In this document: positions 32,194 to 44,125 of the stretch, in pieces
Numbering within the stretch: the stretch's first letter is position 1
Layout of the letters: each line of letters opens with the position of its first letter
Notes under the pieces: generated by a model
What the model was told of the DNA's origin: nothing
What the model saw: only the letters and a program-made list of their open reading frames with translations
The model's database searches: none
Assembly: GCF_004337985.1 (NCBI RefSeq)
Contig: NC_043741.1
Location: forward strand, 3,658,953-3,722,952
DNA from: Pyricularia pennisetigena
Lineage: Eukaryota; Ascomycota; Sordariomycetes; Magnaporthales; Pyriculariaceae
Length of the DNA: 64,000 bases
Reading direction: 5' to 3'
Program-made: the position numbers and the translations under genes

Positions 32194-35100
32194 CTTCTTT
32201 TCATTCCTGAGAAGGCTTGCTTTTACTTCGGACAAATAATATGCTGGTAAACACTATGTTTAAATGACAGGTCATATTAATTTTACTAGCAGCGATAGCC
32301 CTGGAAATGTCTATTCTTATTCTTATTCCCAATCGAACATTTCCTCCTGTTTACTGGCATGCTTAGGCATATTGTAATCGTAACACAAGAAAGGCTGGAG
32401 AAAGGGCCACATCAATTTACGGTGGATATGGGAGGTGGGGTTACAAGGTTACATACAACTACACTACGATAATATGCTGGACGTTGGGGGCCTTGGGGGT
32501 TTACTGCGCAGGACACCAAAGGGAGGGGGCTTGCTGATAGAGTCCGGATATAAACACATATTCATTAATTGACTTGAGTGCATTCCCGGACTTGTCTGCT
32601 CCTCCGTAATGGCGCAATGATTAAATTGATATGTACCTAATTACCGCTTAAAGAACATCTAGGTGCCGCTCTGGTCTGGTCCCTGACTGGCCTCACTAGG
32701 GATCCCAGCCGGCGGCCCAAACGCCCAACGTTTCGTCGTGGGAGCTGAGCCAAATTTAGGTTTTGTTTTCCTTTGTCTATCGACTTTTCTCAATCTCGAA
32801 TATAATTGCTACTCTAAGTAACTAATCAACAGCTCTCTACCACCTGTCACGTCCTGTATTATACGAATAGTGTTCAATTGCTGGAATTTACACCATCACA
32901 TATAAAAGGGCTCGATTCAGAAGCGATGAGGTCGCTTGAAATTCAATAAAGAAGTCATGGTATGAAGCGATCGTGTGGACAGTCGAGGTCATTACGGTGG
33001 TATCTGCCATTTTCCTGTATCCGCAACGCATCTAGGGAAATCCTTCTTACTCACTTCCTTGGTATGGCAATTAAAACGCAACAACGGGGCAGGTCAGCCA
33101 GCGACTCAGCGGGCGCGGGACAAATGTGGCCAGCCGCCGCATGGAGTTCGGGAGGAGACGAAATTTGTGCACGACGCAAACACGTGGTTAATGACAAGCG
33201 ACCCATCCATTCCAACTGGGTACCGCACATTTACCTTGCTTGCCAAGCTTGCCGTTACCTCACTTTGGTGCCGTTTCCCTGTATTTTCAGCAATTTTTCT
33301 CATGAATCATGTTGAAGGGTTGATCCCTTTGCAGAGTCTGATTGACAACCAGAAGAAAATCGTTGCCACATGGAAGGAGGCTTGTCAGCCAGTCAGGGAG
33401 CCGAGCCCAGTTGCATGTTGAACATCCCCAATCCATGTCGGGCATGCTTTCCAATGTACAAAAAAGTACTAGCCTGAAGCATCCCTGTCGACGACTTTTT
33501 GGACTCTACTCTAGTTTATACGCATATCTACTCAGGTACGTACCCTACGGGGGGTAGAGCAAAGTACAGCAAGTGGGTAAGCGTGGCAATGCAAAGACTA
33601 TGTAAATCCATCACTGCTTTGGTATCTCATCATTACGACTCGCGATCGATCGATCAACTATCACCAGTCATTCTCGACGGATCTCAAGAGGGATATGGTA
33701 AAGCTATACAGAGAACTTGGTCGATTGGGCCTTATTACGGTGGTTCATGGGTTGATTAACACTGCGGTGTAATTCAGTACGTTGCATCTTCCATGTGCTC
33801 AAGTTCATCTATTCGACCGGAAGAGCTGAACTGTAAAGACCGAAAAGAGCATAGTGCCAGCCAATTTATCCCACTCTTTTCTTTCTTCTTCTTTTATTTC
33901 ATGTTTTAATGTTTGCGGATTTCATCTGCAATCGAGCTTTGGGCTTCCGGTCGTCCACGTGGCACCCACCTGGATCGATTATGTTCGTAAGACAGGCAGA
34001 CCGGACCGTCAGACTAGCCTCGTACGTCGTTATGCTTTCTTTTGCAACGGTCGGGTTGGCGCGCGTATTCTGCCCCAACTGATGTTTTGTAAAGACGAGA
34101 TTGATTGTCCGGCTTAAACTTGACTGACACTTGGAATAAACGAGGTATACAAACACACCACCGTTTTCCACTTCAGCCTCGCCATGTTTTTTTTTTTCTC
34201 TCTCTTTTTTCCTTCTCTCTCTCTTACCCCACAACCCCGTTTATTGCGCATCATAACTGTGTCGGCTTTGTGCCCCTGTCATCTGCCACCGGTACCACCA
34301 TACTTGACTTGACTTGTTTTGGGTTTCATGATAATACGAAGTAAGGGAGATTAACAAGCAATCTGTTTCTAGACCTGTACCCGCCAAGTTCGCATCTCAA
34401 TCCAGCCCCTGACTTGTTCGCAGACGTTCTAGAAAAACCTGTAACGCGGGATGATCAAATTAGCGATTTGCCGTAGGCACCTTTCTCCACCGAAGCCTTT
34501 CTGTGGCCCTTCCCGATCACGGCCAACGTGATTTTTGCTTTCGTCTTTCGTTTTTCGTCTTTTCTTTTCTTTTCTTTTTGTCTTTTTTTGGTGGCCTGTG
34601 CCTCTCCTCGTCTGATGGACACTCCTTGTCAATCTGACCACGAGAAATTATCCCTGTTTTGTTGGGTTAATTTTGAATATACCGTCCAGTATGCCTCGTT
34701 GTTTGTTACCCTGTTGGGCTAATACGCTGCAAAGCCCAACGAGAAAAAAGAAAAAAAAAAAGAAAGAAAGTAAACACATGTAGTGGTACCGAGTATGTAC
34801 TGTACCTCGGTACGGATTACAACCTGGGTGAATTAGCGATCGAAAGTAATTACATGGGCAGAGGAACCACGTGGTCAACTGTTCTTTTTTTTTTTCTCCC
34901 AACTGCCCGCAGCTCAAATTAGATCGATCAAAGACGTCGATGCGCCTGCGATGTTGGGTGCTAGTGGAGATTGTTGCCACGCGAGACCCTCGTGGGAGAC
35001 TGGCAAGTTCAAATCTTGCTTATTTACTTGTGGAGTCAACCATGAGGGAAAACACGAGCAAGTTCGGATTGAGCGAGGAATGGAAAACTTGGGTGAAACG

Positions 35101-38100
35101 AGGATCCATCAATATTACGCTACTTTGTGACTTTGAACATCGGGAAAGCTGGGAAGGATGATAATCAATGGCCTGGACCAAACCAACAGCCGGGTAGGAT
35201 GTTAATGCCTACCACTAGGTTAGACCAGACTAATACAGTATGTAATTAATATACACCTTGCTCTTCACATTCACTGTTCATGCCTGTCTTGTGTGCTCAT
35301 GCCTTAATCGTGCGGGCCGGGCTAACCCTTTTTATCTCGCTTGCTCACGTGCGAAGTGTACATCGTGCTGCAGTACTGGGGTATAACACTTGATATATTA
35401 TTTACTTTTTTCGGGCCGGCGCCATTGATACTTTGTTCGGGTAGAAAACAAAAGGGCGACAGCTCAATCGCGGGTCCCTATCCGATCGCGTGATTTCCAG
35501 GGGTATATAGCATTTTTCACTCATCGCGTCTTTCTCCTTTTAAAAATCAAAAAGGTAACATAATTATTGCCCAAATCCCGAAGGCATGGGTGACCAGGTA
35601 TACCTCCCTATATTACACGGTGTCACCTACTGCGAAAGTACCGTACTGTTATGTTGTGTGTTGTGTCTAACATCCTCACCTCTCACCTCGCCTGCGCCTC
35701 GTCGCATCATCACCAGGACCATGTACCCGGTACAGCATAGTTGAAGAGGGAAAAAGAAAATAAAAAATAAAAAATAAAAAATAAAAAAAGCCAACAACAA
35801 CAACAAACTGCAAACTTTGCCAGTTTCGGAAAGTATTCCTCCCAGTCGGAGTTCTCCGAGAAAGACGTGTGGTTGGTGCCCAATGCTGAATCGGAAAGTG
35901 TGATGCAGACAGCGGGACAAGCAATGTCGAAACCGACCCCTATGCTGTCGCACCATTTTCCCGATCCTTTTGTTCTGTCGTAGCCAAGACGCCGATCGTC
36001 AGGCAAGTTATGTGGTCCTAGATTGAACAGTCCATAGTCACATGTCGTCCTTTAAAAACAAACTGGATGATCATTTCTCCTGCCTTGGTTTTGCTCTTCG
36101 CCTCGTTGATCTGGCCGAATTGCTATCCATTTCGGGTGCCATGGTGCTCTTTTTATTTACTGAATGATGCACCCAGGAGAGAGCTAGACCCTCAAAGTTT
36201 CGGTATACTAGATTAATTAATTACATTTACGTATTGCCTGCCAGCTATGCCTGTTTGTTCCCTTTGTCTGCTTTTTCTTCTTTTTCGTCTGCTGACCACA
36301 CCAGCATTGTACTTGTTCTACGGTACAGGGTAGCACATGTGTAGAAGCTAGACTAGTCTAGTAGTCGGAGTATACGCATACGTGTACTCATATTGTACTC
36401 ATATTACTCAACCACACCACCATTGCCCTGCCGAAACCGGGCGCATCCGTGTTTCCCGCCGCCATCCCGTGGACTACCAAAACGTGTGCATGCAGTCAAA
36501 GGCACCCCAAACTAACATACATCCAGTCTAGTACTCACGTTGCTCAATCATATGCTCGATTGATCCTTTCCCATCTCGCACATGGTAAGATACATCGCAT
36601 AGCCAATTTGTGCATCGTACTTGCCTTATTTGGGAAATGGAAGCCGAATGAGAAGGGTGTGGATATCGTGGGGACCATGACAATTGTATGAGATAAAAAC
36701 AATGGGGTAGTAGGTTGGGCGCAAGTTGAAGGTGAGGACAAGGAATAAAAACAAAAAATAAACAATAAATATGTATAGATCTATCCTATTTATTTTCAGG
36801 GTTTATGTTGGCAAGTTGCATAGTCCCAAGGAGGTCTCCCAGGTTGGACCTCCTCGTCGACGACGTTCACGGAGACCGGCGGGCGGCGGTCAGTTCGGGC
36901 GCCGAAGCAACCTTGTTTCCAATGCCAAGCCACATGTGCGTCTTTTCAATATCGTTGGGGTTGCGTCCGGCATGTTCCATACAGTGGAGTTTATCTGGGT
37001 ATTTGACGCAATTGGAGGGGAGGAGGGGATGACCTCTCCGGCGAATGCCAGCCAAGCTCGGCATTTAATAACCTTGAGTCGTTGATATTGCCATTTTTCT
37101 TTCTTTCTATTAATTCTTTCTTTTATTCTTTCTTGGCGTTGGCATGAATGAGCATGGAAGATCCGAGACATTCTGAACGTAGCATAAAATGGGGTAAATT
37201 ACGACGAGGTGGTGGGACACCTTGGTTGGGACGGTGGTGTTCGTGTCAAGGACATGAAATCAAGGTTTTTCTCGGCGCGGAAAGGTCACGAACGCGACAT
37301 CCTTTCCTGCGCCCCCAACGGTATTCCAAACCTTGGCGGATATCAAGCTTCAAAATTGCGTGGCAGTGCACTGCGATTATCACTGGCGTAGGTTAGTTAC
37401 TTTATACAAGCTGGCCAATGGTACTCACAGCTTTGTCGTCATTGATAATTGTATGGGTCATACATGTACTACTGTAGGGTAAGTAAGGTTGCGAGTTGGG
37501 TGTTTTAAGGTTGGGAAGCTGGTTGAGGCAGCTCAGTGAGGTACCATTACTGAGGTGCTGGCATGTAAACTGGCTTATAAATGATTTCCCAAATCGCCCC
37601 CAAAATGCTTGGAACTTGATAACAAAATGATAGGAATGCTGTTAAGATCTTCCAAGTCTATTTATTATAAACATTTTGATCGTCTGAAACAACGTCTTTT
37701 GCAGGTAACTTGGGGTGGTTGTAAGTAAGCTGTGAGATTGGGGCTCAAACGCCGGCTGGATTTTCTGTCTAATCTCATCCAGAAGCCGTCCACGTCCATC
37801 CATCAATGCCATGTGTAAGTCTAGTCTAGGGCTAGAACCAGACAAGTCTAGTGCAGGTACGACTCTCCTAGCTGCTGAAGATGGGGCCTATTAAAGCGCG
37901 AGGTACAGAGTATGTTGGGCACATCTTTCCCTTGCCCGGAAACTACGGAGTAACCAGACGGCATGTTTTTGATCCCGTACAGTTCTCACCAAGGTACCGG
38001 ACTCGTCAGTCTCCAATGAGGGTCCAGATTCATGCCAGCGGAAAAAGGCTGTGCTGCAGGCAGGCAAACAAAGATAGCTAGCTAAGCTGCTGCAGGTGGA

Positions 38101-39077
38101 TGGTTGTGTTCGTCTGACTGCAACCTGGAGAGGTGGATCCGTGCGAAAATCCCCAGGAAACTTTCTTGGCTACCGCTAAACGTACCGTACTGAGTACGTT
38201 GATACGGCATGCGTGCATTGCATTGTTGTCATACCTTGGAACTGTTGATACTGTGCATATATAGCAGCAGCAAAGCCATCTACGAATTCTTGAACAAAGC
38301 AATTGTCCTCTGCTCCGTAATGCACTGTCCCTAGGTATTGACTGCTATCAGCAACAAGCAAGCAAAGTGGCAGGAGCAACCAACTTTCCTTGATTGAACG
38401 CATACTTGTTACTGTACAGTTTGGTGTGGGAGGGGCGAGATCTTGGCAGGCCGTGGGTAACCTTCGCCACCCGACGCACACGGCCAAACGGAGGGCCTGC
38501 CAGCTTAATTGGGCAACATATGTAACTATCCTAGTTTGTCGGACAGGCTGCAGTGCAAGGCGAGAGGAAAGCAAAAGAAACAAAGAAAAAAAAATAAAAC
38601 AAATAAAAATAAACCGTGCCGGAAACTCTCGCGCCGGGCTGATTAGACTCAAACCAGCAGCATAGGCATCAATTCTGCCCAACTCATTGACGGCACATCG
38701 CCACCCCTCGTCCCTAACCTTGCCAATCTTTGGTTGACACAAGTAGCAAAAGTTGCAAGGCAGGATTTGTAATTCCGTCGTCCTGAATCATCATCCAATA
38801 CGTCCATGACGTCCCATCAGTTTTAGGACGCCAGAAATCTGGGGAAACAAAGGGCAGAAGCAGCGGAAGAAGTCAATTCAAACGAGTTAGAACTCAAGCC
38901 CTGGCTTCGGCAACTCGTCCAATTCGAGTCGATTCTAGTCTGGTCAACAATCAGACGAACAGTCCGTGGTCCGCACGGCGGGCGGCCATCTCATACCTCG
39001 CTCGCTTCATCTCCAGCCTGCCAGGAACGAGCCATTCCCGGCTTGGGCATCCTATCCAGTTCTGCCCACCATCAATC

Positions 39078-39686
39078 ATGAGTGCACATCCCTACCATAG
39101 ACACCCCGACCCTCGCGGCCGCGAGCTCAGCAGGAGGCCGTCGGCTTCCGACGAAGACTCGTTCTTTTCCGAATCGTCAAGCATAGTGGAGAAGCACAAC
39201 CACCACCGGCCTCGATCGCACCATCGCGACCCGCCGCGGGGCCGTCGCACAGAATCGTCTCGCCACCGCAAAGGCGACGACGAAGACTACCTGCCCCACC
39301 ACCATGATCGCCATCACAATGACGACCGCCGCGGCAGCCCCGACAGTGATTCTGGAGCCGTCGTACGGCGGGAGGAGGTCTATACCGTCCAGCACATCCC
39401 CCGCGACTCATCGGTAGCCTCGTCAACGGCGCGGACCTGCGTCTACGACCATCGAGATCCGCGGGATCGCTACCGTCGCTCCAGGCGCTACTATCGTGAT
39501 TATGACGACGACAGGTCGCCGCCGGATGAAAAGCGGCACCAGCGCGAGCGCAACAGGTTCGATCCGCGCGTCATCCTGGCAACGCTACTGTTTGCTGCCA
39601 CTGCTGCTCTGTGCTACAAGGAGATAAGTAGTGGGGGTAAAAAGCGTGGTGGTGGAAGGAGGACGCATGGCGGTCGTGCTGGTTAA
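39078..39686 (+). CDS. His/Arg-rich tail-anchored membrane protein
   Basis: This is an intronless 202-residue protein. Residues 1-160 are extremely polar, rich in His, Arg, Asp and Ser, with repeated short motifs such as HHRPRSHHRD and HHHDRHH. A single hydrophobic helix lies at about 164-180 (RVILATLLFAATAALCYKE), followed by a basic Gly/Arg/Lys tail. The layout suggests a tail-anchored protein with the polar region in the cytosol. The His clusters could bind metal, but that is speculation. I do not recognise a named family. GC and codon choice are like those of the neighbouring coding genes, in clear contrast to the gene-poor DNA on its left. Confidence 0.7.
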   Translation: MSAHPYHRHPDPRGRELSRRPSASDEDSFFSESSSIVEKHNHHRPRSHHRDPPRGRRTESSRHRKGDDEDYLPHHHDRHHNDDRRGSPDSDSGAVVRREEVYTVQHIPRDSSVASSTARTCVYDHRDPRDRYRRSRRYYRDYDDDRSPPDEKRHQRERNRFDPRVILATLLFAATAALCYKEISSGGKKRGGGRRTHGGRAG

Positions 39687-40571
39687 CTCGGTCCCGTGTG
39701 TCATTGTGGAGAGAGTGGTGTTTCTTTTTTTTTTTCCTTTTCCTTTTTGCAAGCAACCGCGAGAGCTTTTACTTTGATTGGCGCGTGCATTGCTTTTTGG
39801 CCAGGTTGGTTGCGCGTGAATAGCTTCCTTTCGGAGGGTATAGTGCGGCGCAGTTGCCCAACGGGATCATGCATTTCGGTCAAAGGAACTACTGCTGGAC
39901 AGTGGCATCGTAATGGCGTCAGATCAGTCGAAAATATCATGGCGTTGCAAGCAGCTTATGCTTTGATCGGGCCATCAACATGTTGGCACTATGACTAGGG
40001 AAATCGCCACTTTTCTAAATATGGCTTCACACGCACACGCCCATGGCTTGTCCCAGCCAATCGTTGTGTTCAACAGAATATAGGTCGCCGCTTTCTCTGG
40101 ATTGGACGACCTTAGTTACTTGTTTACATACACATATTTGGATGACAATTTAGTCCGGACATATGGAAACCGCTAACAAAATTGAGTAGTCGCGCCTCCT
40201 GAAAATATGTGTCTAATTTTGCAGATCCGCGTGGTGGCCAGGACTAAGGTTGACTATACTGACTACCCTGAATAGGCACTTGTCTTGAACTGGATACTCG
40301 TAATCAGACTCGCATGAAGCGCAACTCCGCCGAACTTCCAGACGCAATCTTCCATAGGCGATGACAAATTCAACTCTGTAATATGTCGGTAGCATTGCCA
40401 AAAGTTAGTAGCTGGGTCTCCATTTGGGCGGCGGATTCTCGCTCGCTGCTTGCGGCCAAAGCCACCAAACCGGGGCAACACATCCGGCGGAACTCCGCCC
40501 GCAACATGGATGTTTTGATATGAATGCATATTTTATCCTATTTTATAATGAGAGAAAGGAGGATCGTGAGA

Positions 40572-40607
<36 letters not shown>

Positions 40608-40689
40608 TATCTTGTTCACAACCATGGCCTGATGTCGTTCTTGGCTTGACAAGCATATAGACGAGACGAGGCATATCACTGAAGCAAAA
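39687..40689. other. intergenic stretch, promoter of the NmrA-like gene
   Basis: This is 1 kb between two plus-strand genes. It contains a T tract just after the first gene and an AT dinucleotide repeat near its right end. No gene is seen. Confidence 0.6.
40576..40604 (+). repeat. AT dinucleotide microsatellite
   Basis: An uninterrupted AT repeat of about 14 units lies 86 bases upstream of the start at 40690, in the position of a core promoter. Confidence 0.9.
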
Positions 40690-41829
40690 ATGTCACCAAT
40701 CCAGAAAGTCGCAGTATTCGGTGTAAGCAAGCCACGCCGCGTGATAAGAAAAAAAAAGACATAACTGCAAGCCAGATACATACAAAAACGACATTCAAGA
40801 CTGACCTTGTGATTTCTCCCAGGCCGCCGGCAACTTTGGCGGGCCCATCACCTCTGCCCTCCTCGAGGCGGGCTACACGGTGACGGTGGTGACGCGCCGA
40901 GACTCGAGGGCCGAGTTCCCGCCCGCGGTCTCGTCGGTCGTCCGCACGTCGGGCTACGCGGACCTGGCGGAGCTGCACTCGGCGCTGCGGGGCCAGGACG
41001 CCGCCATCTGCGCCCTGGCTCCCGGCGCACTGCCGTTCCAAGAGGGCATCGTCGTCGCTGCCGAGGCCGCGGGGCTGCGCCGCCTCGTCGTCAGCGACTT
41101 TGGCTGGGGCCCGGACCACCGCCGCCACCTCCCCGACTTTGCAGACATTGGCGACGCGAGGAGCGTCCCCGTCCACAGGGCCAGGGCCCTCGCGAGGTCG
41201 AACCCGGCCTTCTCGTGGACTGCTGTGGCCATTGGGAATCCGATCGAGTGGGTAGCTAGTCAAACGGAAACCCTCACTCAACCCTCCCCTTTTTAACCCT
41301 GGATGGGATACGAGACTGCCTTGTCCCAAGCTGACACGCTGTTACTCTCCACTCGTACGCCAACCACACACCACACCAGGCGCTCAAAAAGTTCCCAACA
41401 ATGGGTTTCGACATCTCCACCAACACCGCCATCATCTACGACACCGGAACCGAGACCTTCACCGGCACCACGACCCAGGGGATCGCCCAGGCCGTCATCG
41501 GCGTGCTGCGGAACCCGGACGAGACGGCGAACCGCGTCGTCAGGGTCCGATCAGTGCAGACCTGTCAGCAGGAGCTCCTGGCTGCGTTCAGGGACGCCAC
41601 GCCCGGCAGGGAGTGGACGGTGCGGCACGAGACGGTCGCCAGCCTCATCGAGAGGGGGAGGGCGAAGCGCGAGGAGGGGCTGCCCTGGCACTTGGACCTG
41701 GCCGTGGCGCAGCTGTACGAGGAGGGCCAGGCCCGCAGCGTGCTCGTGTCGAGGCAGGACTCGGACAACGACCTTGTTGGGGTCCGGGACGAGACCGTGG
41801 CCGAAGTTGTCGCCAAGGTCTTGGCGTGA
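40690..41829 (+). CDS. NmrA-like / isoflavone-reductase-like NAD(P)-binding protein
   Basis: Three exons (40690-40722, 40823-41251, 41380-41829) encode 303 residues. The donors are GTAAGC and GTAGCT and both acceptors are CAG. The first exon has only 11 codons; its join makes the dinucleotide-binding glycine motif GAAGNFG at about residues 11-17 of an N-terminal Rossmann fold. The pattern VVTRRDSRAEFP after the second strand suggests NADPH preference. The second join restores AIGNPIEWALKKFPTMGFD, typical of the fungal NmrA/isoflavone-reductase-like group. These are atypical short-chain dehydrogenases that act as oxidoreductases or as redox-sensing regulators, usually cytosolic. No neighbouring biosynthetic genes are present, so no pathway is suggested. 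Coding GC is high compared with the AT-rich promoter. Confidence 0.85.
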
Positions 41830-42313
41830 AGTTTCCTTCGACCCTGCATAGCAGCACAGCACACCCCTCGATATTCCCCAGACATTATAGAAAAAAAAAA
41901 AAAAAAAAAAAAGAAGTTAAAATAAAAAATGTCGAAAAATTCCAAGGCACTCCACAAGTGAATAAATTCCATCGTCTTTTGACCCGTCCTTTTGATATAT
42001 ACATAATATGTCTTCCCCGGCGCCTGGCTTTCATATTACACATTTCGGAAAAAGAAATACACCATAAACGCCATTCCTGATAATCCTCTCAATTCTCAGC
42101 GGGCGTATCCTTGGCGGGTTGCTTGCAATGTGGTATCATCCTCCCTACATACCACGAAGGCTGAAGAACAGGTTTTTTTTTTGTCAAGTTCCTACGTAGC
42201 CTTAACCTGCTGCAAGAAACGATGAGCCAGGCGAAATGGGGAGCCAAGGGCCTGCTCATCTACTGGGTTTAAATTGGGTAACTCAAATACCCAAACCCAA
42301 ACTAGACAATCTC
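41830..42313. other. convergent intergenic stretch, no gene seen
   Basis: This is shared 3' flank of the NmrA-like gene and CDC73. It contains an A22 run at 41891-41912. No gene is seen. Confidence 0.65.
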
Positions 42314-43666
42314 TCAGATTGCCATGGGTCCAGCATCTCTCTTCCAGCCCTTGGACCTCATGTTGCCTTCTATGCCCTTCCAGATGCTTTCAACGACCTC
42401 CCTGTCCCTGAACCGACTGCTATCAACCTGGTTGCCGAAGCTTGCAGCCACCGCCGGGTCCCGCCACTTGTCCAGCCCGTAGGCCTGCACCCGGTGGCCC
42501 CAGCTGCGGACCGTCTCGGGTGGCGGAGAGCCTCTCCATCCGACGTAGATTCCCAACACGTGCCGGAACAGCTCCTGCGGCTGCGGCCACTTGTAGTTCT
42601 TGAACTGCCACGTCTGACCCGTCGTGAACACCGCCACCACGCGGTTCCAGTATTCTGGTTTGAACTGCTCCGGGCCTTCGACCAGGATGAATCGCATTGG
42701 CCTCGCCGGGTCGATCTCCTTCATTACCCTAGAGATGTGCAGCATAGATGCCGTCGAGCTATTATCTGCCGGCACGTAGCGACCTCCCTCGAGGAAGGAT
42801 TTGATGTTGGATATTCGGAGGAGCGACGACATGGAAGGAGAGAGGAGGATGATGGGATCCGGCCTGCGCTGCGGTTTTTGATTCAGCGGCAGTGATGGGT
42901 TCCTGGGGATGTTTGCCGATGGGTTTTGTGACTTCTTGTTCATAAAGGGCGCTGCGAGCTTGCGAACATGCGAAAAGTCCTGAGAAATTCAGTGCAGAGT
43001 AAGTAAACCATGTTTGCGGCAACCCACCCATAAAGAGATCGAATAACACGGGGCCAAGGCACCTACCGTTGGCTTTATCCCCCTCAGTGCCGTGTTGTGG
43101 TCGCCCATCCTCCTCTCACCACTATACACAACCGCAAGCCTGGGGTCCATGGTCCCCCTCCCTGCCCTCGCCGAAGCAGCAGCAGGGACGGCGGCTCCGC
43201 CATTGGCCGCCGCGCCCGCCGCCGCAGCGGCCGCCGCGTCCTTCTCCCCGGCCAGGGGCTGGATGTGTTCACTCTCCTCGCTGGCGCCTTCGAGCCAAGT
43301 AATCAGGTCGAGGCGTTCGACAAAGGCGAACTTGTGCACAGTCGCCGTGGGCGTGGAGGACTGGGCCAGCTCGTCGTTGAGTTTTGAGGCCGAGGCATTG
43401 TAGTCCGGGATGGCAACCTCGCGGTTCAGCCAGGCAAAGTAGATGCTGCGGAGGTCGACAGGCCTGTCGTTGCTGACGAAGCGCGTCGGCGCGGCTATGG
43501 GCAACGAGACTGGTTTCGGGTGGCTGAAATGAAGGTGCGTTGCGCTCGACAGGCTTGCTTCGGGTGCCGATGGCGACGGCTCGGCGACGGTGGTGGGCAG
43601 AATCGCGCCTCCCGACGCGATTGACTGCCGCAGCAGCAAAAGCGGATCTTGGTCGACGCCGGCCAT
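42314..43666 (-). CDS. CDC73: Paf1 complex subunit CDC73 (parafibromin homologue)
   Basis: Two exons (43666-43067, 42979-42314; donor GTAGGT, acceptor CAG) give 421 residues. I chose the ATG at 43666 because the protein then begins MAGVDQDPLLLLRQSIASG, as in CDC73 homologues; an upstream in-frame ATG would add 27 poorly conserved residues. The N-terminal half includes SIYFAWLNREVAIPDY and an Ala/Gly-rich low-complexity insert near 155-180. The C-terminal Ras-like domain is well marked: PIILLSPSMSSLLRISNIKS, PMRFILVEGPEQFKPEYWNR, VVAVFTTGQTWQFKNYKW and the ending SIWKGIEGNMRSKGWKRD. CDC73 works in the nucleus within the Paf1 complex, linking elongating RNA polymerase II to histone H2B ubiquitination and H3 methylation and to 3'-end processing. 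Confidence 0.95.
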
Positions 43667-44125
43667 TGCAGCCGGCTTTTTGTGCGTTATGTGAGCCTGG
43701 GAGATGCACCTGCTAATGCTCTCTATCGGCTTGAAAACAGTAGCCAAGGGGATCAGCGAGGAACTGGATGTATATTACGTGTGGGAAAAGTCGCAAAAGT
43801 AGCATGGATGGGAACTTGGGATAATTAGTCGAGAGCTTCGAAGCTGAAGCTAATGCCGAATGCGATGCCCTGTAAAAGGTGCTGGGGTACGATGCAAGGT
43901 AGGTGTGGATACTGTCGTTTCGACACTGTGTGGATTGCAGGACATTGGAGCAAATAGTACAGTTAGATGATCCAACCTAGCTAGCTAGCTAGCTGCACAT
44001 CTTTGTACACAAACCCCTTTGTTTTACACCAACAGCCATGTGAATCCCAAAACGCAGCATCGAACAGCTACGTATCATGATTTAATTATTATTATCGTCT
44101 ACTTGATAAGTCATTTAACCAATCT
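43667..44125. other. intergenic stretch, CDC73 promoter
   Basis: This is 460 bases with a CTAG tetranucleotide repeat at about 43977-43992. No gene is seen. Confidence 0.6.

Larger units (their letters stand above)
29222..39077. other. 9.9 kb gene-poor interval upstream of flbA
   Basis: I see no supportable coding gene here on either strand. Open frames are short, have no family signature and do not join by splicing. Visible features are A/T homopolymers (29514-29590, 30707-30769, 32156-32193), an AAT microsatellite near 29441-29470, a stem-loop before the T38 tract, the palindrome CTAGACTAGTCTAG at 36348, and many GTAC-centred short palindromes. Base composition is not strongly AT-rich, so massive repeat-induced mutation is not obvious. 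It is probably the long 5' regulatory region of flbA and of the gene at 39078, perhaps with non-coding transcripts or decayed repeats. Confidence 0.6.

Noticed and set aside
32975..33421. 148-codon frame in the gene-poor interval
   Set aside because: Composition looks random, with no motif or signal peptide and no adjoining exon.
34930..35030. Perfect T-arm-like hairpin GCAAG-TTCAAAT-CTTGC with an A-box-like string upstream
   Set aside because: No acceptor stem pairs with the following bases and the anticodon arm has a 9-base loop; treated as chance.
29222..39077. Transposon with reverse transcriptase or transposase
   Set aside because: No catalytic motifs, terminal repeats or long degenerate frames were recognised on either strand.
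40690..43666. Secondary-metabolite cluster around the NmrA-like gene
   Set aside because: Neighbours are CDC73 and orphan genes; no synthase, P450 or transporter is present.
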